From NCBI RefSeq assembly GCF_012922555.1, contig NZ_WIPK01000001.1, forward strand, positions 434,001 through 498,000: a stretch of DNA of 64,000 bases. The letters run 5' to 3'. Below are positions 43,688 through 51,829 of the stretch, one piece after another. Under the pieces are notes generated by a model, which saw only the letters and a program-made list of their open reading frames with translations, was not told the origin of the DNA and searched no databases. The stretch is from Paraclostridium dentum. GTDB lineage: Bacteria > Bacillota > Clostridia > Peptostreptococcales > Peptostreptococcaceae. Within the stretch, counting starts at the first letter, position 1; every line of letters starts with the position of its first letter. Both the position numbers and the translations under genes were made by a program.

Positions 43688-44164
43688 ATGAAAATAAAAT
43701 TACCATTTGTTTTAAGGAGTACTTATGAAAGAGAAACTAATGAGTTAGTTTCAGATATAAAGGTTTTAGAAGGTGTAAAAGATGCATCTGATAAAAAGAT
43801 AGAAAGTTTAAAGTCAGATTTACAAGAACTTAAAGATTTAAGTTACTTGACAGTTAGAGAGAAATATAGAGAGATTGAGGAATTAAAACTAGAGCTAGAA
43901 AAAAGAGACAAGCAAATCAAAGGTATGGAATGGTGCATCCAGGAGAGAGACAAAGAACTAGATAAGGTAAAAGCATTTAATATGGATCTATACAAGAAAG
44001 TTGAGTTAGCAGGTGAAATGTATAGACAGTTTAAAGATAAAGTTGATAAGGCTTGTGAGATTGAGTTTGTAACTAGAACTATTACGCATGAAGATATTAG
44101 GAAGTTTATGAAAGTAGAAGATATAATCCATCTATACAATCTGGTAGGTATTGCAGGCAAATAG
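43688..44164 (+). CDS. coiled-coil phage protein of unknown function
   Basis: 158 residues, ATG with GGGGGAGGG upstream. Residues about 20-110 are continuous heptads (VKDASDKKIESLKSDLQEL, YREIEELKLELEKRDKQI), the rest a helical tail. It could be structural or regulatory; no family match. Confidence 0.6.
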   Translation: MKIKLPFVLRSTYERETNELVSDIKVLEGVKDASDKKIESLKSDLQELKDLSYLTVREKYREIEELKLELEKRDKQIKGMEWCIQERDKELDKVKAFNMDLYKKVELAGEMYRQFKDKVDKACEIEFVTRTITHEDIRKFMKVEDIIHLYNLVGIAGK

Positions 44165-44220
44165 TTATGATTGGATATTACAGATGATAATTAAATTATA
44201 AATAAAATTAGATATGTAAG

Positions 44221-44258
44221 ACATAAAAAATAGTAAAGCGGGATTTTATTTTCCCGCT
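44221..44258 (-). terminator. terminator of the minus-strand exported-protein gene
   Basis: AGCGGGA (44237-44243) pairs with TCCCGCT (44252-44258). On the minus strand a T-rich tract follows; the stem overlaps the stop codon. Confidence 0.7.
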
Positions 44259-44701
44259 CCACCTATAATCTGTCTAAGCTTATTTGAGCTGTCATAACCT
44301 GAAGAAAATGAAACAATAGCATCAATTAAATTATCAGCATCTTTAGTTTCAAAATATGCTTTTAGCCTACTTAAAGAAATTTTATAATAATTTAATATGG
44401 ATTGCATAGATAGAATTACATCATTATCTCTTTGAGGAAGTTTTGATGTTTCAGCAGTTAAAGTGTTAATTGCTACTTCTATAAATTTAATATCCTTTTC
44501 AACTTTATCTTCTTTATAGTTTCCGGTAGCTACATATTTAATTAGAAGGTACATATTATTATCAATCAATTCTAGGTCTTTAATCAATCGATTGCTAATC
44601 GGAACAGGAGCAGAAACATTACAAGCATTAGAAAAACTTATAGTGCTTGTAAATAAAATTAAAGTTATAGCAAAAACAATACTTAGATTTTTCCAAGACA
44701 T
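44246..44701 (-). CDS. exported protein, prophage cargo, opposite to the early operon
   Basis: 151 residues with a signal peptide (about 1-26, LSIVFAITLILFTSTISFSNA), then a helical mature domain (RLIKDLELIDNNMYLLIKYV; NYYKISLSRLKAYFETKDAD). Family unknown. Its orientation against the phage operon, own terminator and export signal suggest a gene expressed in the lysogen. AAAGGATG before ATG. A smaller relative lies just upstream at 44859-44999. Confidence 0.65.
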   Translation of the reverse strand: MSWKNLSIVFAITLILFTSTISFSNACNVSAPVPISNRLIKDLELIDNNMYLLIKYVATGNYKEDKVEKDIKFIEVAINTLTAETSKLPQRDNDVILSMQSILNYYKISLSRLKAYFETKDADNLIDAIVSFSSGYDSSNKLRQIIGGAGK

Positions 44702-44706
44702 AAAGT

Positions 44707-45059
44707 CACATCCTTTTTAAAAGTAGTATATGTAGAAATAAGTAAATTATAGGATTAAATTATTATATATGATAAGAAAATGTAGATTAATGAATATTAA
44801 AATAAATAATAAAAAAGCGGTAAATTATTTCGACGTTTCATATATTATATTTCTTAAATTAGTTAAAGAATAATAACCTGTTGAAATAAGTAATAGCATT
44901 TGTAAAATTATAAGAATCATTGGGCTTTAAGTAATTATCTATAGATACTAGAATTAATAAAATTATAGAAAATATCACACTTAATTTTTTAAAAAACATA
45001 TATACACATCCTTTCTCGAATAGTATGTGTAGTATTAATAAACTATAGTGATGTAAAAT
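44707..45059. repeat. duplicated promoter/leader before two small exported-protein genes
   Basis: Bases 44707-44760 and 45005-45059 are similar copies: both begin CACATCCTTT next to the start codon (the minus-strand ribosome binding site) and continue with TAGTATATGTAG / TAGTATGTGTAG and a related A/T tract. This indicates tandem duplication of the gene with its leader. Confidence 0.6.
44859..44999 (-). CDS. small exported or membrane peptide (46 aa), probable degenerate copy
   Basis: ATG at 44999 with AAAGGATG upstream. Encodes MFFKKLSVIFSIILLILVSI and a short polar tail. The head resembles the signal peptide of the 151-residue neighbour and its leader DNA is duplicated, so it may be a truncated paralogue. 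Confidence 0.45.
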   Translation of the reverse strand: MFFKKLSVIFSIILLILVSIDNYLKPNDSYNFTNAITYFNRLLFFN

Positions 45060-45303
45060 TTAACAAAAGAAATACAGTGGAGAATTAGATTTGCAAAAGA
45101 TAAGAAGGCTAGAAAAAACTTAGCCTTTATCGGTAAAAATTCATATACATAATATTTATAATTGAGTCAATTGTATTATGTACAGTTTTAAAAATAAATA
45201 TTCAAAAAATTAGGAGATTTTTATAAAAGTTAACTGTGGAAGTTTTAGGAGTTAATTAAGGATGTAGGAGGATACAAACATAAGAGTTTGGAGGAAATTA
45301 ATT
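45060..45303. other. non-coding spacer before the late regulator
   Basis: No gene seen. It holds a weak hairpin AAGGCTA / TAGCCTT (45105-45127) without a clear T-run, and A/T-rich sequence. Confidence 0.5.
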
Positions 45304-45768
45304 ATGAACATAAAAAAAGATTTTGCAGAAAAAACAAAAGAATATCTAGAAGATTTAAGAAAAAAAATAAACAGAAAAAATATGATAAGTGATGAAATAA
45401 AGCTATTAAAAGAAAGACAAAGTTTAAATGGAGGAATTAATTTTAGTGAACTAGGCATAAGAAGTCAACCAGGAACTAAAGATATAAGCGATATGATAAT
45501 AAGCTATGACACTCAAATTACATCAAAAGAAGTTCAAATAGATAGGATAGACCACGATATAAGAATGTATGAACTATATTCTAGAGAATTAGATAGTATT
45601 GAGAAAAAAATATTAAACTTAAGATACTTAGATAATAAGAAAAAAAAATCATTTGCAAGTATATCAGAGAAAGTAAAATATTCTAAGAGTTCAGTTGCTA
45701 ACATTCATGATAGTGCAATAGATAAACTAGCATTTTATATATATGGAGAAGATTCAATATATTTTTAG
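45304..45768 (+). CDS. sigma-like phage late transcription regulator (ArpU/RinA-like)
   Basis: 154 residues. The N-terminal two-thirds is coiled coil; the C-terminus has a sigma-70 region 4-like HTH (LDSIEKKILNLRYLDNKKKKSFASISEKVKYSKSSVANIHDSAIDKL). Proteins of this kind activate late genes from just before the packaging genes, which is where it stands. TTTGGAGG upstream of the ATG. Confidence 0.75.
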   Translation: MNIKKDFAEKTKEYLEDLRKKINRKNMISDEIKLLKERQSLNGGINFSELGIRSQPGTKDISDMIISYDTQITSKEVQIDRIDHDIRMYELYSRELDSIEKKILNLRYLDNKKKKSFASISEKVKYSKSSVANIHDSAIDKLAFYIYGEDSIYF

Positions 45769-45859
45769 TGGAAATTTAATGGAAAAAAATTGGAAAAAGA
45801 GTGGACACACTTTGGAAAAAAGATGTGTTAGAATATTAATATAGCAATGGTATATAAAA

Positions 45860-45902
45860 AAGGGTTAACTCATTTCCGATCTAGTGAGTTAATCCTTTTT
45901 TA
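45860..45902 (+). terminator. intrinsic terminator
   Basis: GGGTTAACTCA / TGAGTTAATCC with a 12-base loop and T-run. Confidence 0.8.
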
Positions 45903-45960
45903 TTGCAAAACAGTAAAGAAGAAAATAATAGGTGAAAAATACTAGATATGCTTTACTGTT

Positions 45961-45997
45961 AAATAGGCCAATTAGTCGACTGACTAAGGGCTTATTT
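45961..45997. repeat. hairpin before the tyrosine recombinase gene
   Basis: AAATAGGCC-AA-TTAGTC-GACT-GACTAA-G-GGCTTATTT folds into an interrupted stem of about 14 bp. There is no T-run; it might be a recombinase or regulator site. Confidence 0.4.
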
Positions 45998-46085
45998 CTA
46001 TACCTAAAATTGCACATTGAAAATTAAATATAATATGTAATAGTTTGTCTCCATCCTTATTTTAAAAAGGAGGTGATGAATTATA

Positions 46086-46760
46086 ATGATTAAAGACTTT
46101 TATTTGACTGAAGAAATAGATAAAGCCGATTTAAAGGTACCATCGAATCCTATACCACATAATTACTACAAAAGGTTTAAGTATAAATTACAAGAAAATA
46201 GTAAAGTTAATGCAGAAAGAAATTCAATATTATTTTTAGTTGGTATAGCTACAGGATACAGACTCCAAGATATAGTTGATTTAACCATAGGGGACATAAG
46301 AGAGGCTATACAAAATGGAAATTTCCTAATACAAGAGAAAAAGCAATATAACTCATGGTTAACACATGTTAAGGAGAATCCAAACTCAAAAAGGAAGAAA
46401 CCTAATAAGAGGTATGCAGAAATAGAACCTAGATCTGAGTTAGAAAAAGCACTAAAAGATTATGTAAAAGGAAAGAAAAATAGTGGATATGCATTTTTCT
46501 CGAATGGTGAGTATGGGTATATAACAGCAAAGTCTTTTAGTAGAGTTTTAAAGAACATTGGCGAAGGACTAGGGCTAGAACATATTTCAGGACATAGTTT
46601 AAGAAAAACTTATGCTACATGGTTATATGAGATGACCAATGATATAGTATTTGTGAGTAAACAGTTAGGGTATAAAAGTCCAGAAACAACTATGAAGTAT
46701 ATAGGTATAGATAGAAAAGATAAAAAGAGAGCAGCTGGGATAATATCCAGTATGCTCTAA
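46086..46760 (+). CDS. tyrosine recombinase / XerC-like integrase, second recombinase of the prophage
   Basis: 224 residues with the catalytic domain nearly alone: Arg in GIATGYRLQD, H-x-x-R in GHSLRKTYAT, and nucleophile Tyr in TTMKYIGI. The N-terminal arm-binding domain of lambda-type integrases is missing. Since the serine integrase explains the attachment sites, this one may act within the element or on phage multimers. Related small integrases are found next to the packaging genes in Clostridia phages. AAGGAGGTG ribosome binding site. Confidence 0.85.
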   Translation: MIKDFYLTEEIDKADLKVPSNPIPHNYYKRFKYKLQENSKVNAERNSILFLVGIATGYRLQDIVDLTIGDIREAIQNGNFLIQEKKQYNSWLTHVKENPNSKRKKPNKRYAEIEPRSELEKALKDYVKGKKNSGYAFFSNGEYGYITAKSFSRVLKNIGEGLGLEHISGHSLRKTYATWLYEMTNDIVFVSKQLGYKSPETTMKYIGIDRKDKKRAAGIISSML

Positions 46761-46776
46761 TTTTTTTATAAAATAT

Positions 46777-46892
46777 ATGCTCCAAAAAAGAACACTATCG
46801 CAAATAGGAAAAACTAATGAAAATACCTTCTATTTATATATAGGTAAAAAGCCTAATTAAAGATATGTGTAATCTATATAGTTTTGGAGCAT
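46777..46892. repeat. 11-bp inverted repeat pair behind the tyrosine recombinase
   Basis: ATGCTCCAAAA (46777-46787) and TTTTGGAGCAT (46882-46892) enclose 94 bp. A near copy TATGCTCTAA lies in the end of the recombinase gene (46751-46760). Confidence 0.45.
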
Positions 46893-47547
46893 AAGTATTG
46901 TTTTTTTAAAACTAGTCTTAAATTAAGTAATTTCAATTTGTTGAGTAGTCTTGTATATATAAACCTAATAAAGAAATAAAAAAAATAATAAACAGATTTA
47001 ATCTGGAAACAAAGACAATTCTACATGCCAGTAATTGGAATAGGTATAGAGGTTGAGGTTAAAAAGTGTTTGTTAAAGTGGTATATGAGTACATTTATAG
47101 GGCTATGACTCACAAATTCAAAAAAATATAAGCAGTAACTATATAAGAGTTGATAATAATGAAATACAATTTTGATGTAAAACTAGAGGTTTTAGTTTAC
47201 TACAACTAAACTTTTAGCAAAAAACAGTATTTTTAGCACTGAGTTGCATAAGTAGCAATGAAGAAAAATGATATAGCTATTGGAAATACTAGATTCTTGT
47301 TTGACTATACCGAAAAATTATATTTAGGGCATAGTTGGAATGTATAGATTCTTCAGAGCAGAAAAAGTAATTAAATGGTTAAAATATTGAGTTTTATAAG
47401 ATAGTAAAATGTTTTAAATCTTAAGATGTAATGATGTTTATTAGGAAATGTGCAATAGAAAGATTAAAATGGCAAGTTTTAATGAGTGTTTACATAATAA
47501 GCTATCTAGATAAATTGATAATATTTTTATATAAAAGGAGAAAGAAT
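46893..47547. other. 655-bp spacer without intact genes
   Basis: All frames are broken by frequent stops; no RNA gene or terminator was recognised. The last 150 bp are duplicated before the second gene of the following pair (48256-48399). Packaging genes would normally start in this area. Confidence 0.5.
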
Positions 47548-48255
47548 ATGAAAACAAAAAAAGATGAAAATTTAAAAGCAGCATTATCCGGGAAAGACAT
47601 AATACATGGGACGAGTCCACTAAGTACTAATGGAACTACTCGATTAGTAACTGATGGAGATGAAACAACTGGATTTGAATTAAGTACATCATTAGCAGGT
47701 CTTCAATCGGACTTTTTAAGATATAGGTTTGCATATCCTGTATCAGTAAATAAATACAAATTACAGATAGATGAGGTAGCTAAGAAAAAAGGGTTTTTAC
47801 TGACTATGGCATTTATAAATTCTAGAGGAGAGGAGGTATTTCCTATAAAAAGTAAAACATTTGTAGGAGATGATGGAATATATGATTTAGGAAAGACTTA
47901 CGATGATGTTCACCAAATATATATGTTTATAGATCATCCTAAGTATATAAACGATACATACAAAGTATTAGAGTGGGACTTATATTTGGGTTCAGATCCA
48001 GATCCAAATCCAGATCCAAATCCAAATGCTAAGTCCATTTTAACGATAACAATGAACGATGAAATACAAAAAGAATATAGCTTATCAGATGAAGAAGTGA
48101 CAGCTTTTGTTAATTGGTATGATGGAGTGGCCAAAGGAGTTGGAAGAGGAAGATACTGTTTCGATAAGAACTGGAATATGGGGCCATTCAGTACAAGAGA
48201 AGAACATATAGAATTCAGTAAGATAATAATTTTCAGTATAGACAAGCAAGCATAG
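47548..48255 (+). CDS. two-domain protein of tandem pair, copy 1
   Basis: 235 residues from ATG 47548 with AAAAGGAGAAAG upstream; the frame is open further upstream but lacks a good start. The N-terminal 150 residues look like a discoidin/galactose-binding sandwich (TRLVTDGDETTGFELSTSLAG ... KTFVGDDGIYDLGKTYDDV), joined by a Pro-Asp-Asn linker (DPDPNPDPNPN) to a C-terminal domain (ILTITMNDEIQKEYSLSDEE ... FVNWYDG ... GPFSTREEHIEFSKI). I associate the latter with Clostridia phage tail and exported proteins. No signal peptide. Function unknown. Confidence 0.65.
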   Translation: MKTKKDENLKAALSGKDIIHGTSPLSTNGTTRLVTDGDETTGFELSTSLAGLQSDFLRYRFAYPVSVNKYKLQIDEVAKKKGFLLTMAFINSRGEEVFPIKSKTFVGDDGIYDLGKTYDDVHQIYMFIDHPKYINDTYKVLEWDLYLGSDPDPNPDPNPNAKSILTITMNDEIQKEYSLSDEEVTAFVNWYDGVAKGVGRGRYCFDKNWNMGPFSTREEHIEFSKIIIFSIDKQA

Positions 48256-48399
48256 TAAATAAACTAAATCTTCATGTGAAATGATGTTTGTTTGAAAATA
48301 TTAAAATAGAAGGATTAAATGAAAAGTTTTAAGCGAGTATTTACATAATACGTCATGTAGATAAATTGCTAATATTTTTATATAAAAAGGAGAAAGAAT

Positions 48400-49101
48400 A
48401 TGACAATTAAAAAAGATGAAAGCTTTAAAGAATTATTATTAGGAAAAAATGTAATACATGGGACGAATTACAATACTATTAACGGAACTACTCCATTAGT
48501 AACTGACGGAAATGAAACAACTGGATTTGAATTAACTACATCATTAGCAGGTAGTGAATCAGACTTTTTAGTATACGACTTTGAAAATCCTGTATCAATA
48601 AGTAAATACAAATTACAGGTAGATGAGATAGCTAAGAAAAAAGGTTTTTTATTTACTCTGGCATTTGTAGATTCTAAAGGAGTACATATATTCCCTATAA
48701 AAAGTAAAACATTTGTAGGAGATGGTGGAATATATGATTTAGATAAGACTTACGATGATGTTAAAAAAGCATATATGTTTATGGATCATCCGAAGTATAT
48801 AAAAGATACATACAAAGTATTAGAGTGGGGCTTATATTTTGGTTCAAAGTCAGAGCCAGACCCAGACCCAGATCCAAACGCTAAGTCCATTTTAACAATA
48901 ACAATGAAAGATGAAATACAAAAGGAATATAGCTTATCAGATAAAGAATTAACAGCTTTTGTCAATTGGTATGATGAATTAGCTAAAGGAGTTGGAAGAG
49001 GAAGATACTGCTTCAAAAAGACTGGGGATATGGGACCATTCACCAAAAGAGAAGAACATATAGAGTTTAGTAAGATAACAACTTTCAGTATAGACAAGTA
49101 A
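48400..49101 (+). CDS. two-domain protein of tandem pair, copy 2
   Basis: 233 residues, clearly paralogous to copy 1 in both domains and in the Pro-Asp linker (here EPDPDPDPN). The preceding 140 bases, including AAAAAGGAGAAAG, are duplicated too, so gene and leader were copied as a unit. Differences are spread over the whole length, so the duplication is not recent or the copies are diverging. A terminator follows. Both genes lie where packaging genes should be. Confidence 0.65.
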   Translation: MTIKKDESFKELLLGKNVIHGTNYNTINGTTPLVTDGNETTGFELTTSLAGSESDFLVYDFENPVSISKYKLQVDEIAKKKGFLFTLAFVDSKGVHIFPIKSKTFVGDGGIYDLDKTYDDVKKAYMFMDHPKYIKDTYKVLEWGLYFGSKSEPDPDPDPNAKSILTITMKDEIQKEYSLSDKELTAFVNWYDELAKGVGRGRYCFKKTGDMGPFTKREEHIEFSKITTFSIDK

Positions 49102-49185
49102 GTCTTTAAATAATGATATATACTGTCATGAAATACTAAATTTCTTATTCACTATCACTTAAAAATATATTTAAATAATCTAGTA

Positions 49186-49230
49186 AAAACACCCTTATAG
49201 ACCATTAAATGGATTGTAAGGGTGTTTATT
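49186..49230 (+). terminator. terminator after the tandem pair
   Basis: AAAACACCCTTA / TAAGGGTGTTTA with a 19-base loop and T-rich tail. Confidence 0.85.
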
Positions 49231-49276
49231 TTATTTTAAATACATATAACGATACTTAGGGAATAGTTGGAAAGAG

Positions 49277-49651
49277 GTGATTAATATAGCAAGAGTAAAA
49301 AATCCAAACAGAGAAAAGGCATGTGAAATTTACATAGAAAAAAGAGGCAATATAAAATTAACTGAGATTGCATCTATGTTAAATGAAAAGCCAGCTAATA
49401 TTAGAACTTGGAAATATAATGATAAATGGTCTGAAAGAATACCTAAGCCTGGAGCCCCTAAAGGAAATCAGAATGCAAAAGGAAATAAAGGTGGGCCAGG
49501 AGGGAAAAAGGTAAATACAAATAGTGTCCAACATGGAGCGTATATGTCTGCAGATAGAATATTATCAAGGATGCAAGATATATTACCTAAAAATGGCTTA
49601 ACTTCAATGGTTAAAAGTTATTTTATAAAAGTATGTAATTATAATGGTTAA
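49277..49651 (+). pseudogene. phage terminase small subunit, 3' part deleted
   Basis: The first 110 codons match a YqaS-type terminase small subunit: ARVKNPNREKACEIY, a HTH (LTEIASMLNEKPANIRTWK), then GAPKGNQNAKGNKGGPGGKK and VQHGAYMSADRIL. After DILPKN the resemblance ends and the frame stops within 18 codons at a tail-fibre fragment. The usual ATG in front of ARVKNPN is ATA (49286-49288); an upstream GTG at 49277 overlaps the ribosome binding site. No DNA-packaging function is expected. Confidence 0.8.
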
Positions 49652-50354
49652 TGAAGGTGAATTGCAATTATATAATAAAAAAAGCAATGAAATTTTTTCT
49701 TCTAGTGTAAAAATAGATATAAATGGAATTGAAATTGACAGTATCAATGCTTCTACAACGAATATTATAAATAATTATGGTATCGTCATAGTGGATAAAG
49801 CTACAAACAATAGTCTTTTTAGTGTTACAAAAAATAGAGTTACAGCAAGAGGTGGAAGTTTTTATGTGGATCATCCTACAAATGGATATACACTTTTATG
49901 GGGTAGGGACATCGTTATAAATGGTAAAAGAGCTATAGTTGGAGCGGGTGATAGAGATTTAGAAGTTGGAGCAAATAAATTATTTTTAAATTATAATAAT
50001 GACTTCGGAAATGGAGTTGAGATTGGAGGAAGACTTACAAATAAAGGTAATGAAGTAATTTCGAATTTAGGGTTTAATAATTCTGAAGCGGTATATCACA
50101 TTTTTTCGAGTGGTTTAATAATTCAATGGGGATTTTTTAGTGGATTCGGTGATGCGACGACGTATATTTCATTTCCAAAGCCATTTAAAAATAAATGCGT
50201 TGGAGTGTTTACACAATTTACAGGTGATAGTACAGGATTTTTCAGAGCAACAGTAGATGGTACATCAAATTTCGGATCACAAATAACTACTACATTTGTA
50301 AGTGGTTTCAATGATCGAGCAAGAACAATAAAGTGGTTTGCCATAGGAAGTTAA
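49644..50354 (+). pseudogene. C-terminal fragment of a phage tail-fibre/minor structural protein
   Basis: 236 residues from an internal ATG at 49644, without a ribosome binding site. The first part has beta-helix-like structural repeats (INGIEIDSINASTTNIINNYG, VTKNRVTARGGSFYVDHP). The last 80 residues (GLIIQWGFFSGFGDATTYISFPKPFKNK ... IKWFAIGS) resemble the gp53-like tail-fibre C-terminal domain, a receptor-binding tip. Everything upstream of it (portal to tail) is missing. Expression is doubtful. Confidence 0.75.
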
Positions 50355-50376
50355 TTTAATTGAATAGGAGGAACTC

Positions 50377-50661
50377 ATGGATTTTATAACATTAATACAA
50401 AACGTAGGATTTCCAATAGCTTGTTGCATGGCTCTTGGATATTATTTAAATAACAAAGATAAAGCAGACAGAGAAGAAAGAAAAGAAGATAAGCTTGCAG
50501 ATAGAGCTAGAGAAGATAAAATATTAGAAACTAATGCTAAACTGTTAGCTACAAATGAACAGTTAGCAGAAAGCGTAGAAATAATAGCAAAAGATATGAG
50601 AAATGACATAACTAGAACAGAAAATAAAATAGATAAAATATTAGAAAAGGTTAGTGTTTAA
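50377..50661 (+). CDS. BhlA/UviB-family holin
   Basis: 94 residues with one N-terminal membrane helix (LIQNVGFPIACCMALGYYL) and a long charged coiled coil (ADREERKEDKLADRAREDKI). This matches the BhlA holin / bacteriocin UviB family, which opens the membrane for the endolysin. AGGAGG upstream. It lies in the lysis module before the endolysin. Confidence 0.85.
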   Translation: MDFITLIQNVGFPIACCMALGYYLNNKDKADREERKEDKLADRAREDKILETNAKLLATNEQLAESVEIIAKDMRNDITRTENKIDKILEKVSV

Positions 50662-50671
50662 TTATGACAAC

Positions 50672-50821
50672 ATGTATAACATTAAAAATTATGATTAGTA
50701 TTGAACAAAAAACACTTGTACAGGGTTTACATTTGCAAAACATAATCCCTTTATAAAAGATGAAGACTATTTTAAAATAGCAAAATCAAAAATAGAACTA
50801 TTAAATTTAGGAGGTAATTAA
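50672..50821 (+). pseudogene. small phage gene with two nonsense codons
   Basis: In one register: MYNIKNYD, TAG, Y, TGA, then TKNTCTGFTFAKHNPFIKDE and KIELLNLGGN up to TAA at 50819, giving 49 codons in total. A single base change at each stop (CAG to TAG, TGG to TGA) would restore an open frame. The end overlaps the endolysin ribosome binding site, as for a coupled gene. Product unknown. Confidence 0.55.
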
Positions 50822-50823
50822 TT

Positions 50824-51603
50824 ATGAAAAAAGTTTATTTAGATCCAGGTCATGGAGGAACAGATTCAGGAGCAATAGGAAATGGAATTAAAGAGAATGA
50901 TATAGTACTAGCTGTTGCTAAAAAAGTAGAAGCAAAACTAAAAAAATGTAATTTAGACATAAGAATGGCAAGAACAATAGATGATTTTAAAACTCTAGAA
51001 TATAGAAGTACAGATGCAAATAGTTGGGGAGCAGATTGTTTTGTATCTATACATGCAAATAGTGCAGACGCAACTTCTGCTCAAGGTATAGAAACTTATT
51101 GTTACAAATTTGCATATAGACCATTAGCTGACAAAGTACATACAGAAATCATAAATTCTAAAACTTATACTAAAAATAGAGGTGTTAAGGAAGGTAATTT
51201 CCATGTTATAAGAGAGACTAATATGGACGCTTGTTTAGTAGAATTAGCATTTATTTCTAACTCAGAAGATGCTAACTTATTAAAGAATAAACAAGAAGAG
51301 TTTGCAACAGCTATAGCTAAAGGTATATGTACATATTTAGGTGTAACTTATGTAGATGATAGTCAAACATCACCAAGTGAAGGATTTGCAAATGGAGATT
51401 ACTCAGGAAAAAGAGCTAGAGTTACAGCAGATGTTTTAAATGTAAGATGGGATAGAGGTACTGAATATGATGTTATAGGTCAAGTTAAAAATGGTGATAT
51501 AGTTAACTTACAATATTGCCTAAATGGATGGATAAGCATAGAAGGGTTTAATGGCAATAAAGGGCTTGGTTATGTTAGTACTACGTATTTAGAACTTTTA
51601 TAG
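50824..51603 (+). CDS. phage endolysin: Amidase_3 plus SH3b domain
   Basis: N-acetylmuramoyl-L-alanine amidase for cell lysis, 259 residues. The catalytic part (1-175) shows LDPGHGGTDSGAIG, VSIHANSAD and LVELAFISN, with zinc-binding His and Glu. SH3-type wall-binding domain from about 197 (KRARVTADVLNVRWDRGTEYDVI). No signal peptide, so holin-dependent. The frame is complete and the module may still be functional. AGGAGG upstream. Confidence 0.93.
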   Translation: MKKVYLDPGHGGTDSGAIGNGIKENDIVLAVAKKVEAKLKKCNLDIRMARTIDDFKTLEYRSTDANSWGADCFVSIHANSADATSAQGIETYCYKFAYRPLADKVHTEIINSKTYTKNRGVKEGNFHVIRETNMDACLVELAFISNSEDANLLKNKQEEFATAIAKGICTYLGVTYVDDSQTSPSEGFANGDYSGKRARVTADVLNVRWDRGTEYDVIGQVKNGDIVNLQYCLNGWISIEGFNGNKGLGYVSTTYLELL

Positions 51604-51619
51604 AGATTCTAGATAAGCT

Positions 51620-51665
51620 TTGTTAGCAATCTAAATAACTTATTAGTTATTTAGATTGCTAACAA
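51620..51665. repeat. perfect 21-bp inverted repeat after the endolysin
   Basis: TTGTTAGCAATCTAAATAAC-T at 51620-51640 pairs with 51645-51665 around TATT. No T-run follows, so it may be a weak terminator or a recombination or processing site. Confidence 0.65.
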
Positions 51666-51668
51666 GAT
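51640..51668. repeat. direct repeat flanking the acyltransferase gene, copy 1
   Basis: The sequence beginning TTATTAGTTATTTAGATT and ending TAACAAGAT recurs, with two substitutions and one extra A, at 52920-52949. It includes the right arm of the inverted repeat above. Confidence 0.6.
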
Positions 51669-51829
51669 CCGTATATTACAAAATTCTATTAGAGCTCTTT
51701 CAATGCTAATATTTAGTATTTAATCTTTATATAGTTAATAAAAAGATAAATTTTCATTGTAAAAAAATTACAATATATGTAAAATAATATATGAAATTAT
51801 AATCAATTTTTAAAATATATAAGGGGGTT

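Noticed and set aside
47431-47547. N-terminal extension of the first tandem gene
   Set aside because: The in-frame upstream ATG has no ribosome binding site, and the corresponding duplicated leader before copy 2 is not read as protein; AAAAGGAG precedes ATG 47548.
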